Shown piece after piece: positions 44,820 to 54,853 of a stretch of DNA of 64,000 nt. The notes under the pieces were generated by a model. That model was not told where the DNA came from. It searched no databases and was given only the letters and a program-made list of their open reading frames with translations. Source of the DNA: Nostoc sp. FACHB-973 (GTDB taxonomy: Bacteria; Cyanobacteriota; Cyanobacteriia; Cyanobacteriales; Nostocaceae); the NCBI RefSeq assembly GCF_014698115.1, contig NZ_JACJSJ010000007.1, forward strand, positions 62,001 to 126,000, written 5' to 3'. The position numbers were made by a program, and so were the translations under genes. How positions within the stretch are numbered: the stretch's first letter is position 1; every line of letters starts with the position of its first letter.

Positions 44820-44954
44820 TTATATAGCTTCGCTAGGCCAGTTGTAAGTTTGGTAAGGAGCAGTATCAGACTGTTCAGTAACTTCTTGCTCTTACAAGAA
44901 ACTAGCAAAGAATGGTACTGCTTCGAGGTTTGCTTTGACTATGTTTGTAGACAT
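44820..44954 (-). pseudogene. Second graspetide precursor, broken by an in-frame stop
   Basis: From ATG 44954 the frame reads MSTNIVKANLEAVPFFASFL and then a TAA (44892-44894). It continues EQEVTEQSDTAPYQTYNWPSEAI before the next stop at 44820. The leader has the PFFASFL variant of the ligase-binding motif, at the expected place. The core-like end (YQTYNWPSEAI) keeps Thr, Trp-Pro-Ser and Glu but lacks Lys and Asp. The stop right after the leader motif means no core is made unless it is read through. It lies ~90 nt upstream of the intact precursor, as expected for a tandem duplicate that decayed. Confidence 0.78.
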
Positions 44955-45389
44955 TGCTATTTCTCGAATGAGAAATATTTTTTACCAATTCAATATATAC
45001 CACTAATTAAATATGCCTACAAGGACAGTTAACAAATAAATTAGAAGACAGTTAAGACATTTAAGACAGTTAAGAAATAAATTAGGCATAGAGCCAAGAT
45101 CCCGATACCCTTGGCGAAATATTACTTAACATAAAAATATACATAAAATTTACAAGTATGTAACAAACAATTAAGCACAAGAATGAAGAATTAGAGTTAA
45201 ATCTTACACCTTGCGTACTGTAGTTTTCCTTTTCTCCTCTTTTTTGAGGTGTTGCCACTCCAATTCAATCGGGTTGATTTCCGAACAATATTTAGGTAAA
45301 AAGCGAGCGAGTATCACTCCCTCGCAATAGCAAAATCACCACAGCTTAGTTAATTTTCAATGTTGAAACTAAGCTGCGATCGCTTTGGG
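44955..45389. promoter_or_regulatory. Upstream region of the graspetide precursors
   Basis: The putative promoter region holds the direct repeats described separately at 45024-45085. At about 45300-45370 a weak hairpin (GAGCGAGTATCACTCCCTC) and a HIP1 site lie just before the end of the 1034-aa gene. No other gene was found. Confidence 0.4.
45024..45085 (-). repeat. Direct repeats (GACAGTTAA.AAATAAATTAG twice, plus 9-bp units)
   Basis: A 21-bp sequence occurs at 45024-45044 and again, with one change, at 45065-45085. Between them are further ACAGTTAAG and ACATTTAAG 9-bp units. On the minus strand this reads as tandem CTTAACTGT words, similar to words bound by PhoB- or OmpR-type regulators, about 70-130 nt upstream of the broken precursor. 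Confidence 0.6.
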
Positions 45390-48300
45390 CTAAACCGCAC
45401 TAGCTGAGAAAACGAAGTCATTTGCTGTGAGGCTAGTCGATGTAATTCCCAGCAATGAAGCCAACTCTGTATTTCCGACTTTCACCAGAGTATCACTACC
45501 CTGTTGCAATAGAGTTAAGGCACTAAATTGAGTGACGCCAATACCACCAAGCCCGATTTTATCAATGGCGATCGCAAAATCACTAATGATGTTCTTGCTA
45601 GTTGGCAAACTCGCATTAGCAATCCAGAATTGGTCGATACCAGTACCACCACTGAGGCGGTTGCCACCTTTTTCACCAGCAAATAAGACATCATCACCAT
45701 CCCCACCAAACAAGGAGTCATTCAGATTTGAGAACAGGATGTCATCACCAGAACCGCCATACAAACGGTTATTGCTACCTTCACTTCTGACGCTATCATT
45801 GCCTGAACCACCGAATGATAATTGGCGAGAACCTTCAATGACCGTGAGAGTATCAGCACCTGCGGCTCCAAATAAATTATTACTACCACCGGCTTCCACC
45901 ACGGTAATCACATCATCACCATTACCACCATCAGCATTGGTGTTTTCAGCCGCGCCATTTTGACCAATAAATATCTCGTCGTCACCCTCTCCCCCAGATA
46001 CTGAAGAGTCACTACCTACGAGTACAGTATCGTCACCTTTTCCGGCTTCGATTGTGTTACCTTCAGCACCTTCTACAAAGTCTGCACCATCCCCTGTGAA
46101 TAAGGTTTGATTTGGCTCGGTAATAATATCATCACTGGTGGTGGAGCCAAAGTTAATTTCTTCAGCTTGGGGTTGACCTAAACCTGGAGCAAGATTGAGG
46201 GAATTCTCCAATTTCAGGAGAATAATTTCGTTGTTGTCGATGACTGGATTTTGAGGATCATTTCCAGGACGACCTGTTGAGAAGGGATAGTTGTTGTCAT
46301 TGGCAACCAAAATGGTATTTTTGTCAACAACTAAAACATTTTCAATTGTGACAAATGGGAAGTCGAAGGTGGTTTTGCCATCGCCGTTGAGGTCGTTGGG
46401 GTCTTGGATGTTCAATAAGTTGGCAATTTCTTGTTTAGCTACATAGCCATTAGAATCTGTTTTAGACAGGTCTATTTTGAAAATCTTTTTGAATTGAGCA
46501 GAAGCTCCTTGACCATTATCGCGCTCAATAACTAAGTACTCATTGTCATTAATGACTGCTAAATCCCCGATCGCATATCCAGGATTTTCTAGTTTGTAGT
46601 AGAGCTTTCTATCAGTATACTTGTGGCTGGCTAAATCAAATTCGTTGATCCGCAAAGCACCAGGAGTATCGCCTTGAACAGTACCCTCTAGCAGCATGTA
46701 GAGTTTGGTTTTGCTAGCGTTGATTGCTCCGCCTTCAAAACCTTTGGAACCTCCCAAGTTAGCAAAAGCGTCTCCTGAGAGAACATCGGGATTTTGTGGC
46801 GATCGCACTAAGTTATTCTGAGGATTACTCAAGAAATCCCGCACTTTATCCCCTGTGTCTGGGAAGTCTGTGAACAGTGCATCTACGCCTAATTGAAAGA
46901 ACTGCTGAAATTCTAGTTCTGGATTACCTTTGTAATCTGCTGCTAGGTAGAGGTCTTCGTCACGGAAGGTGTAGGGATGCACCTCTAAACCTGCATTGTG
47001 AGCATCTTGAACTAAGGTCGTAGGAGCTAACAGCGTTCTGTCAGCTTCATTCACTACGCCGTCGTTGTTGATATCATCTGCCGAACCATCGTTATTTGCA
47101 TCAGTACCTCTGACACTAACAATCATCCGTTTCCAAGGCCCAATACCATCAGCATAAGTGGCAATTTCAGCCAAGCCTTGGGCAGTTCGTAAATCTCCAT
47201 ATGTGCGAGAGTCATTACTGACTTCCAAATCATAAGGCTGAGTTTCGATGAGGGTACCATTTAGCTGAATGCCGGCTGCGTCTAGAAGTTGGATGAGTGG
47301 GATATCTACACCTGCATTCGGCATAATGCGATCGTGTAGATCCTTGAGGTTACCGACTTCAAAGGACTGGATGAAAATGCGATCGGGATCGGTGAAATGC
47401 TCAGCTTTGAGTGTGTCAATTAGTATTTCACTGATGTTTCTATTAATCTTCTGTGTGGTGCCTACATAGGTCGCTTCTTGGGCGAAATAGGTCGGGTGCT
47501 TGGTTTCAGGATAAATACCGATTTTTTTACCAGTCTCGGCTTCTACCTCTTTCACCAAATCGATGATTTCGGCTAGGGTAGGAATCTCAAATTCACCATT
47601 AAAAGATTGATCGCGGAAAGGGAGACGCTGTATGGCTTTTAAACTCTTGATTTCTTCGAGAGTAAAATCTTCAGCAAACCAACCTGTGATTGGAGTTCCA
47701 TCGAGGCTGACTGTTTTCTTGCGATCGGCAAACTGTGGATATTTGGTAATATCGTAAACGTCTGTGGTTGTATTGCTGAAATTGACACTACCATCAGCAT
47801 TCAAAATTGCCAAAGCAGGTTCATGGCGAGCAATTAACACACCATCTTTTGTAACTACTAAATCAGGCTCAATAAAATCAGCGCCGTCTAAAATTGCTTG
47901 TTTGTAGGCTTCTAGAGTATGTTCTGGAAGCTTTCCACTAGCACCTCTATGACCGATAACTAATGGTGCTTTTCCATCTAGGGTTTTGAATTGGTCAGGT
48001 GTAGCAATGGGAGCTTCTAATAATTTACCAGTGGCATCAAAATGTAGCAGGTAAGGGCCAAATTCTTCTCCCACCCAGATTGTCCCGTCTTTGTCAAAGA
48101 CAAATGACTCCACATCAAAATCGGCACCAGTTAGTAATCTATCGGTAGTGCCTTCATTAACTATTTGGAAAGAAATTTTGTTGTTAGGGTCAGACAGTTG
48201 AATGTAATCTAAAATTTTAACAGTGGCATCGCCATTTTCTATTCCCTTAAAATTGGGGTCTAAACGATGAATACGTAACAAAAAATCTTCACTATTATCT

Positions 48301-48494
48301 TTGCTACCGTAACCATTATCTGAGAGGAAATAGAGAGAGTTGCTGTTAGCAAACTGTACACCGCTAAAGCCTTGTATTGGTTGTCCTGGAAAAGGCCCGG
48401 TTCTACCATTTCCGGAAATTTCCTCACCAGAAACCGGCCCATCACCATAGGTATCAGCGGGTAAAGAGGCAAAACCTACTAATTCAATTGCCAT
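45390..48494 (-). CDS. RTX protein: glycerophosphodiesterase nested in an esterase-like phytase domain, 1034 aa
   Basis: Residues about 1-165 are the first part of an esterase-like/phytase-like propeller ([36 protein letters not shown]). Residues about 175-565 are a glycerophosphodiester phosphodiesterase with the catalytic pattern [17 protein letters not shown]...[20 protein letters not shown]. The propeller then resumes ([34 protein letters not shown]). The last ~240 residues are RTX repeats ending in the hydrophobic [14 protein letters not shown], a type I secretion signal. It should release glycerol-3-phosphate from phospholipid headgroups outside the cell. No N-terminal signal peptide. 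Confidence 0.9.
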   Translation of the reverse strand: MAIELVGFASLPADTYGDGPVSGEEISGNGRTGPFPGQPIQGFSGVQFANSNSLYFLSDNGYGSKDNSEDFLLRIHRLDPNFKGIENGDATVKILDYIQLSDPNNKISFQIVNEGTTDRLLTGADFDVESFVFDKDGTIWVGEEFGPYLLHFDATGKLLEAPIATPDQFKTLDGKAPLVIGHRGASGKLPEHTLEAYKQAILDGADFIEPDLVVTKDGVLIARHEPALAILNADGSVNFSNTTTDVYDITKYPQFADRKKTVSLDGTPITGWFAEDFTLEEIKSLKAIQRLPFRDQSFNGEFEIPTLAEIIDLVKEVEAETGKKIGIYPETKHPTYFAQEATYVGTTQKINRNISEILIDTLKAEHFTDPDRIFIQSFEVGNLKDLHDRIMPNAGVDIPLIQLLDAAGIQLNGTLIETQPYDLEVSNDSRTYGDLRTAQGLAEIATYADGIGPWKRMIVSVRGTDANNDGSADDINNDGVVNEADRTLLAPTTLVQDAHNAGLEVHPYTFRDEDLYLAADYKGNPELEFQQFFQLGVDALFTDFPDTGDKVRDFLSNPQNNLVRSPQNPDVLSGDAFANLGGSKGFEGGAINASKTKLYMLLEGTVQGDTPGALRINEFDLASHKYTDRKLYYKLENPGYAIGDLAVINDNEYLVIERDNGQGASAQFKKIFKIDLSKTDSNGYVAKQEIANLLNIQDPNDLNGDGKTTFDFPFVTIENVLVVDKNTILVANDNNYPFSTGRPGNDPQNPVIDNNEIILLKLENSLNLAPGLGQPQAEEINFGSTTSDDIITEPNQTLFTGDGADFVEGAEGNTIEAGKGDDTVLVGSDSSVSGGEGDDEIFIGQNGAAENTNADGGNGDDVITVVEAGGSNNLFGAAGADTLTVIEGSRQLSFGGSGNDSVRSEGSNNRLYGGSGDDILFSNLNDSLFGGDGDDVLFAGEKGGNRLSGGTGIDQFWIANASLPTSKNIISDFAIAIDKIGLGGIGVTQFSALTLLQQGSDTLVKVGNTELASLLGITSTSLTANDFVFSASAV

Positions 48495-49324
48495 AATTTA
48501 GAATGTTTTTTGGGTGTTTGGTTTGAGAGCGATCGCCAACTGGCTATGCAAGTTCTCTAATTGCATGACTTGTGACAAAAATCAATCATATTCTCAAGCT
48601 AGAAACCGGAATTACGGGTAAATTTCAGAGTGAAAAGCATATAATTTGGCAAATCCGTTAAGTCCGATTTCGTCGGTAACACAAGAATACATTTACAAAA
48701 AATGTATCTGCTCAAAGTTATCGCAAGCTTGAGTCATGATAATGCTATGTCAACTACTAATCTGTGTTAGTGACTCAGGGTGTAAAACACTTAAATTCTG
48801 AGTTGAAGTTTGTTGATAGTAGTTACGAGAGAACTTAGCTAACCTTTAAAGATGTTTTCATCAAAAGATTAAGAAAAGAATAAATGAAGCAGAAGAAATG
48901 ATTAAAATCGACTCATACCAATTCAAACAATAGACCTCTTACAAAACTTCTCTAACACCCCACCCCCAGCCCCTCCCCGCAGGCGGGGAGGGGAGACTTT
49001 GACGTAAGTCAAAGGCGGGGTGGGGTTCTTTTTTTGATTTATGCAAGAAGTCTATTTTTTTGTCTCACGCAGAGGCGCAGAGAAGAGAACGCAAAGAAAG
49101 ACTTGTGCAAGAGGTCTAATCTTTGAAACACATCGATCATCTGTAGGGGCGGACAGCTGTGCGCCCCTACCCAGTTTATTTATCACATTCTTTTTTCAAA
49201 TTTGTATTAGATCAAAAAAATAATATTTGTGAAAATCTGTCAAATTTAACATCCCCAACTTCTTTAAGAAGTCGGGGATCTTATTGTTGAGGAATTCGGA
49301 TTAGGATTATGCTAGGTTGACCAA
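48495..49324. repeat. Upstream region of the GDPD gene with one MITE
   Basis: This AT-rich spacer includes the element at 48929-49055, a GTAGGGGC...GCCCCTAC hairpin (49143-49169), and a CCCCAACTTC/GAAGTCGGGG hairpin (49252-49277). The latter sits just beyond the end of the 1818-aa gene and may serve as its terminator. A CTTAGCTAACCTTTAAAG stretch at about 48834-48851 is a weak Pho-box candidate. Confidence 0.5.
48929..49055. mobile_element. MITE-like element, family D, inverted copy
   Basis: The ends ATAGACCTCTTACAAAAC and ATTTATGCAAGAAGTCTAT are related to 40302-40427 in the opposite orientation, with the same GGGGAGGGG hairpin. Confidence 0.68.
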
Positions 49325-52300
49325 TTAAACTACAACACTAGCCGAGAAGACAAAATCATTGGCTGTAAGGCTAGTTGAGGTAATTCCAACTAATAAAGCT
49401 AACTCTGTATTTGCGATTTTCACCAAAGTATTACTACCTTGTTGCAATAAAGTTAAACCACTAAATTCAGTAACACCAATACCACCAAGCCCAATTTTAT
49501 CAATGCCAATTGTCAAATCACTAACGATGTTCTTGCTAGTTGGCAGACTGGCATTAGCAATCCAAAACTGGTCGATACCACTACCACCACTGAGGCGGTT
49601 ACCACCTTTTTCACCAGCAAATAGCACGTCATCTCCATCCCCACCAAACAAGGAGTCATTCAGATTTGAGAATAGGATGTCATCACCAGAACCGCCATAC
49701 AAACGGTTACTACTGCTGTTACTAGTGAGGCTGTCATTACCATCTCCACCGAATAAAAATTGGCGAGAACCTTCAATGACTGTAAGAGTATCATCACCAG
49801 CAGCTCCAAATAAATTATTACTACCATCGGCTTCCACCACGGTAATCACATCATCACCATCGCCACCATCGGCATTGGTATTTTTAGCCGCGCCATTTTG
49901 ACCAATAAATATTTGGTCGTCACCCTCTCCCCCCGACACTGAAGAGTCACTACCTACGAGTACGGTATCGTCACCGTTTCCAGTTTCGATTGTGTTACCT
50001 TCAGTACCTTCTACAAAATCTGCACCATCACCTGTGAAAAATGTTTGTCCTGGTTCGAGTGTCACATCATCGCTGTTGGTAGAACCAAAACTGTCTGGGA
50101 AAGGAGGCTCTACAGTTGTCAAGTTATTAGGTAGTTCCAAAATACCCAATTTCTCAGCAGGAGTATTACCCGTAACGTTGAAGTCATTATCGTTAATCAA
50201 AGCTAAGGTGTTGGGTGCTACCAGCGCCAAACCTTCTAATTTTTCCACCCCGGTGTAACCCAACTGTGCAGCATTAACAATCAAACTTTTGGTCACAGGG
50301 GTAATATTGGCAGCAGTTAATTCCGCAAGAGTCAATTGTTCAATAGTCTTACCAACTGGCAAGTTAAAATTAACAGGATTGTTGATGTTGGTCGCCCCGG
50401 CTAAATCAATTTGGTAAATTAATTTATTGCCAGCAGATGTACCATTGTCATCTCGCTCAACTACTGCAAATTTGCCCTTACCCAAGGAAACTGCATCGCC
50501 AATCTTATCAGTTGCCGGTAGACCTTCTAAGCGATATAAATACTCTCCTGTTACCTGTTTGGTGACAATATCAAACTCCAAAATTCGCAGGTTGAGAGAA
50601 GCTTTGGAGGTTGCGTCATTAGCGACATCCGGATTATCAATTGGACTCTGAATGAAGGCATATAATTTATTACCTTCCAATGCCACAGCTTCAAATCCCC
50701 GGTTATTGCGGCGTTGGGCATAAACCGCAGGCAATACCTCAGTACCAAAAGTTCCGGCTGGTTGGTCTGGGTTGGGTGCAGTGGCAGTTCCTTGAGGGAT
50801 AAAGCGCTCAATCAGCTTACCATTACTATCAAAGTGGTAAATGGCGGGACGATATTCATCCACCATCCAATAATCGCCATTTTTGGCAATTACAATTCCC
50901 TCTAAGTCTGCACCCAAAGGATCGTTAGCTAAAACATTGTTGTCTAAGTCTACGGCAATTTCATCTGTGTAGGCTAAACCGTTTCCTACAGCTTGCAGGT
51001 TAGGTAGTCCCGTTAATGGCGTCGTTCCATCTTGGCGGAATAATCCTGTTCTCTTGGTGATGGTGATTTCGCCTGTGGTACGGTTGAGTTCAAAACTGAC
51101 TATTTCTGGCTGGAAGTCGGGTAAGAAAAATGGTCTTTTGACACCATCAGGTTCTCCATTGGGTCCCCTATCTGTGTGGGTGACAAACTTCAAGTTGCCA
51201 TTTGCTGCCACGCCTTGGAAATACAACCCAGAAAAACCACCCAAGAAAATATCTTCACCCTTGGAGGTTGTACCTAACTTGGGTAAATTTTCAAATTCAT
51301 AAATCGTCAGCTTGGGTTGAGCAACGGGATTGCGGGGATCGTAACTAGTGGTATCGATAGTTAAAGGATTGGGCAAGGCGTTAGCAATATTTTCCCACGG
51401 CACCAGCTTGAAATTAGAACTGATATTTTCTTCTTCACCTTCATCGCTAACTATTGTCCCAGGTTCATTGGAGCCATCTTGGGTGACAAATAAACCAAAT
51501 GGGAAGTTAGGCCCCAGTGGGACGTTAATGACATCTGCACCGTCTGACTCTTGTACACTGTCAATTGTCCCGTTGTTACCAACGGCAAAATTACCCACGT
51601 ATTCGTTATTACCTTCACGGGTGTAGGCAACAAAGGTGTTATCGCCTTGGCTGGATGCTAGTAAGTAGCCTGTGCCATTTTTACCGTAATAAATGGTCAG
51701 CCCTTCTACATCGTTAGTGAGGTGAGTACCGCCCAAGTCTTTAACTTTGTCAATTAACTTGCCAGTGGTGCCACCGTTTGGTTCTGCTTGGAACTTCCAA
51801 ATACCAATATCTTCCTGTCCAATGTAGAGGAAGCCAGTTTCCTGGTCTACCACCATACCTTCAGTTTGGGGTTCACGTTCGCCCTTGGCGTTGGCGCAGC
51901 CATCGCCAATTGTCGGTACAGTAAATTCTCGTACTCGTTCAATACCAATTTTGCCATTACCTTTGTCAATCAGTTTATACTGAGCCACATCTCCAGTTTC
52001 CCGGCGATTGACAAAGACGTAGTAATCATTGGTGATGGGACTCCGGTACAATGCCAACCCGTAAGCACTGCGAGAAGATGAGGAATAAGGTTCTGCAAAA
52101 GGTAGCCCTTGGAAAAGAGTCCCGATACTGCTGTCGGTAATGTTTTCTAGGTATTGTCCAGGGGTGGTGGGGTTGGGATTAATTTTGAAAATTGCTAGTT
52201 TATCATTTTGGCGATCGCTAGCTACCGCAATATCTATCGATTGATTGCCTAATTTAAACCCGTATTGCAAATCAATGTTGTTGTAGCGAATACCACCAGG

Positions 52301-54781
52301 ATTCACTGTTTGCAGCAAATTACCAGACAAATCATAAACCCGCAGTCCGGCATTTTTCACTGAGGTAAGTACTAGACTATCAGCGGAATTCGTAGCATTA
52401 ACATAGATGGCAGGATCGTCAGCATCGCCACGTTGATCCACTGGAAGCGTGTCATCATCCAACAAATCAGGGCGGGTTTCTACTGTGGGTGCAGCGGTGG
52501 TAACCAAGTCTGCACCCAAGGTGAGGATTTGGGTAAATTGGTTGTTGTTGAAGTTGTTGTCACTGACTAGCACAATTGACTGACGACCATCTGCTAGTTT
52601 GGGGCCAAAAGCAATACCCTCAATGTTATCTGTACCGTTAGGCAGATCCAGGTCATTTAAATTCAACACCAGACGTTTTTGAGCAGGTGCAATAGTAGCT
52701 AGTTGTTCAGCACTTAAATTATTGAGAGAATTGTAGAAACTAATGTCCGTTGCACCTTGCAAAGAAACTTCGTAAATTTTGATGGTGTTACCTACGCCTT
52801 GTGCAAAGGAACGTTCTAAGGCCAGTAATGTGCCACGATTATCTATTGCCAGTAAATCTACTAAACCATTGTCAGCAGAACCTGTGCTGGGGTTTGGTGC
52901 TTCGGCGATCGCATCTGTAATATAAAGGTATTCTTTTTCTGGTTGTCCAGTCACCAAATTGTATTGCAGAATCCGGGAACGGCTACCGTTGGCGAGTGAA
53001 GCTTTTAATCCATCTTGGAAGAGGGCGTTTTCAGTGGCGGTGAATAGGGTTTTTTGGTCGGGTGTGATGGTGAGGCTTTCAAATGCCAAGTTATTGTAAA
53101 CGCCTGATATTTGCGTATCACCTGCATCTACAATACTGTTGTTGTTGGTATCCTGAACTACTGGTAAAAACTTGGTGGGGATCAGGAGCGATCGCAATTC
53201 TTGACCTGTAGTCAGCGAAAACTCTTTAATAAAGGGATTCCTAACGCGACTTGCACCTAAATCCGGTCTAACTTCGCCTTCTGAAGAGATGAAAACAGTA
53301 CCGTTGTTAGTTAAGGCAATGCCTTCTGGGTCAAGGCTAAAAGCTGTAAAAAAGTTGCCTGTGCCATCTTTGAGGGGTGTAACATTGGTAAAAGTTACCT
53401 CCGTACCAGCAGTGAAAGTATACAAGCGAGCCAGACCGTTGGTATCAGAACGAGCATCAGAGATAGCGTAGTAACGGTTGTTAACAGCATCGTAGGTGAC
53501 ACCAGATAGTCCACCCACTGGAGTTGGTGTACCATCCACAGTTCCTGCTGCACCTGTAGGAACAAAGCCAGTCTCGAAAGTACTTTGCCTGACAAATCCC
53601 GCACTGGGAATGGTTTTACCTGGTTCATTTGGCCCGGTTTGCACATCTGCGAACACTAAGCGATGGTCAGAACTGGGGAAGGGAAAAGTACCTACTGGGG
53701 AGAACGTCGGGTCAGTATTCAGCGGCCAGAATACTCCTGAATTGGCAATTGTCAAGTCAGCGGAGGGTAGCACGTAATCAGACCGGAGGTTTCCAGGAGC
53801 AGTATCACCAAAATCTGCGGTATCAAAAGCCGGATTACCTATGTGGTTAGCATTTGCACCACCCTGCAAATCTGCTTGTTGGACGCCACCCAAACTGGTA
53901 GGAATGACATTAGTATTGATACCAGGATTTTGCAACAATTGGCGAATAGCATAGTCAAAACTATCACCATCCAACGGGTCAGCATTTTGGTCACCCATAA
54001 TCACAAAACTTGACCCAGCAGCGATACCGCCTGTTTTACCCTGATCGTCGTAGATGTAATCACCATTACCAGGTGTAATATAGTCTGCCCAAAAGCGGAT
54101 CTCGTCGTGATTGCGCTTGCCGTTGCGGTCTTCTGACCCATCAAATATCGGTGGTGTGGGGTGGCTGGCGAGGACATGAATTGTTTCGCCGTTTACTTGG
54201 ATGGGTACATCCCAGTGGCTTTTAGAAGAAAGGCGTAGAACTGCCAGTTCTTCCTGAGAATACCAATCATTTGCCTGTGGAGTCGCAGGATCGTCAGGAA
54301 GCAAAGCATTGGGCATATCCTTCCAAAGGAAGTTTTGGAAGGTGCGGATGTTGGCAGTGTCAATGGGATATTTGGATAGCAGCAACATCCCGTATTGACC
54401 AGGAAAGTTACCGAATCCCAGGGCATCATCGCCATATCCGGATGCGCCTGGGGTTGTAACTGCTGTGCCGTTGTTGTTTAAGTCAAACCCAGAAGGAATA
54501 CCTGTATTGGAAGGAGCGATGTAAAAATAAGGGTAGTCAACGGGAGTTGCACCATTTTGACTGACCGCTAAGTAATTTTGCTTAAATAACTGAACTGCCT
54601 CTGGGGAGTAGTCAAACTCATTAATCAGCAGCACATCTGGGTTATTACGCTGAATAATCTCCGCAACCGCCTTTGCCTGAGCATTATCAGGAGTAGATAA
54701 ATCAGTTACTAACTGACCTTGGGCATTACGATTCAAAGAAGCATTGAACTGAGAAAAGCGAATTGTACTTGTGGTTACCAT
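49325..54781 (-). CDS. Giant multi-enzyme RTX phosphohydrolase (EEP + beta-propeller phytase), 1818 aa
   Basis: Domains in order: residues 1-385 an endonuclease/exonuclease/phosphatase fold (IRFSQFNASLN, NPDVLLINEFD, VLASHPTPP, FVIMGDQNADP, SSDHRLVFADV); about 390-755 an esterase-like/phytase-like propeller; about 765-1115 a beta-propeller 3-phytase (GDADDPAIYVN, LRVYDLSGN, NNIDLQYGF, DIAVASDR); about 1160-1545 a second esterase-like/phytase-like propeller (GGFSGLYFQG, VTHTDRGPNGEP, DLEGIVI, WMVDEYRPAIYHFD); about 1590-1818 RTX repeats with a [15 protein letters not shown] end. It has no signal peptide, so type I secretion is expected. Together the domains could strip phosphate from phytate and other phosphoesters. 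It is 72 nt downstream of the nuclease gene, probably one operon. Confidence 0.9.
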   Translation of the reverse strand: MVTTSTIRFSQFNASLNRNAQGQLVTDLSTPDNAQAKAVAEIIQRNNPDVLLINEFDYSPEAVQLFKQNYLAVSQNGATPVDYPYFYIAPSNTGIPSGFDLNNNGTAVTTPGASGYGDDALGFGNFPGQYGMLLLSKYPIDTANIRTFQNFLWKDMPNALLPDDPATPQANDWYSQEELAVLRLSSKSHWDVPIQVNGETIHVLASHPTPPIFDGSEDRNGKRNHDEIRFWADYITPGNGDYIYDDQGKTGGIAAGSSFVIMGDQNADPLDGDSFDYAIRQLLQNPGINTNVIPTSLGGVQQADLQGGANANHIGNPAFDTADFGDTAPGNLRSDYVLPSADLTIANSGVFWPLNTDPTFSPVGTFPFPSSDHRLVFADVQTGPNEPGKTIPSAGFVRQSTFETGFVPTGAAGTVDGTPTPVGGLSGVTYDAVNNRYYAISDARSDTNGLARLYTFTAGTEVTFTNVTPLKDGTGNFFTAFSLDPEGIALTNNGTVFISSEGEVRPDLGASRVRNPFIKEFSLTTGQELRSLLIPTKFLPVVQDTNNNSIVDAGDTQISGVYNNLAFESLTITPDQKTLFTATENALFQDGLKASLANGSRSRILQYNLVTGQPEKEYLYITDAIAEAPNPSTGSADNGLVDLLAIDNRGTLLALERSFAQGVGNTIKIYEVSLQGATDISFYNSLNNLSAEQLATIAPAQKRLVLNLNDLDLPNGTDNIEGIAFGPKLADGRQSIVLVSDNNFNNNQFTQILTLGADLVTTAAPTVETRPDLLDDDTLPVDQRGDADDPAIYVNATNSADSLVLTSVKNAGLRVYDLSGNLLQTVNPGGIRYNNIDLQYGFKLGNQSIDIAVASDRQNDKLAIFKINPNPTTPGQYLENITDSSIGTLFQGLPFAEPYSSSSRSAYGLALYRSPITNDYYVFVNRRETGDVAQYKLIDKGNGKIGIERVREFTVPTIGDGCANAKGEREPQTEGMVVDQETGFLYIGQEDIGIWKFQAEPNGGTTGKLIDKVKDLGGTHLTNDVEGLTIYYGKNGTGYLLASSQGDNTFVAYTREGNNEYVGNFAVGNNGTIDSVQESDGADVINVPLGPNFPFGLFVTQDGSNEPGTIVSDEGEEENISSNFKLVPWENIANALPNPLTIDTTSYDPRNPVAQPKLTIYEFENLPKLGTTSKGEDIFLGGFSGLYFQGVAANGNLKFVTHTDRGPNGEPDGVKRPFFLPDFQPEIVSFELNRTTGEITITKRTGLFRQDGTTPLTGLPNLQAVGNGLAYTDEIAVDLDNNVLANDPLGADLEGIVIAKNGDYWMVDEYRPAIYHFDSNGKLIERFIPQGTATAPNPDQPAGTFGTEVLPAVYAQRRNNRGFEAVALEGNKLYAFIQSPIDNPDVANDATSKASLNLRILEFDIVTKQVTGEYLYRLEGLPATDKIGDAVSLGKGKFAVVERDDNGTSAGNKLIYQIDLAGATNINNPVNFNLPVGKTIEQLTLAELTAANITPVTKSLIVNAAQLGYTGVEKLEGLALVAPNTLALINDNDFNVTGNTPAEKLGILELPNNLTTVEPPFPDSFGSTNSDDVTLEPGQTFFTGDGADFVEGTEGNTIETGNGDDTVLVGSDSSVSGGEGDDQIFIGQNGAAKNTNADGGDGDDVITVVEADGSNNLFGAAGDDTLTVIEGSRQFLFGGDGNDSLTSNSSSNRLYGGSGDDILFSNLNDSLFGGDGDDVLFAGEKGGNRLSGGSGIDQFWIANASLPTSKNIVSDLTIGIDKIGLGGIGVTEFSGLTLLQQGSNTLVKIANTELALLVGITSTSLTANDFVFSASVVV

Positions 54782-54853
54782 AAGAAAAAATGGGGAGTAG
54801 GGAATAGGGAGTGGGGAGTTAGGAATTTTCCCCTTTGTGCCTGTGCGTGGGCT

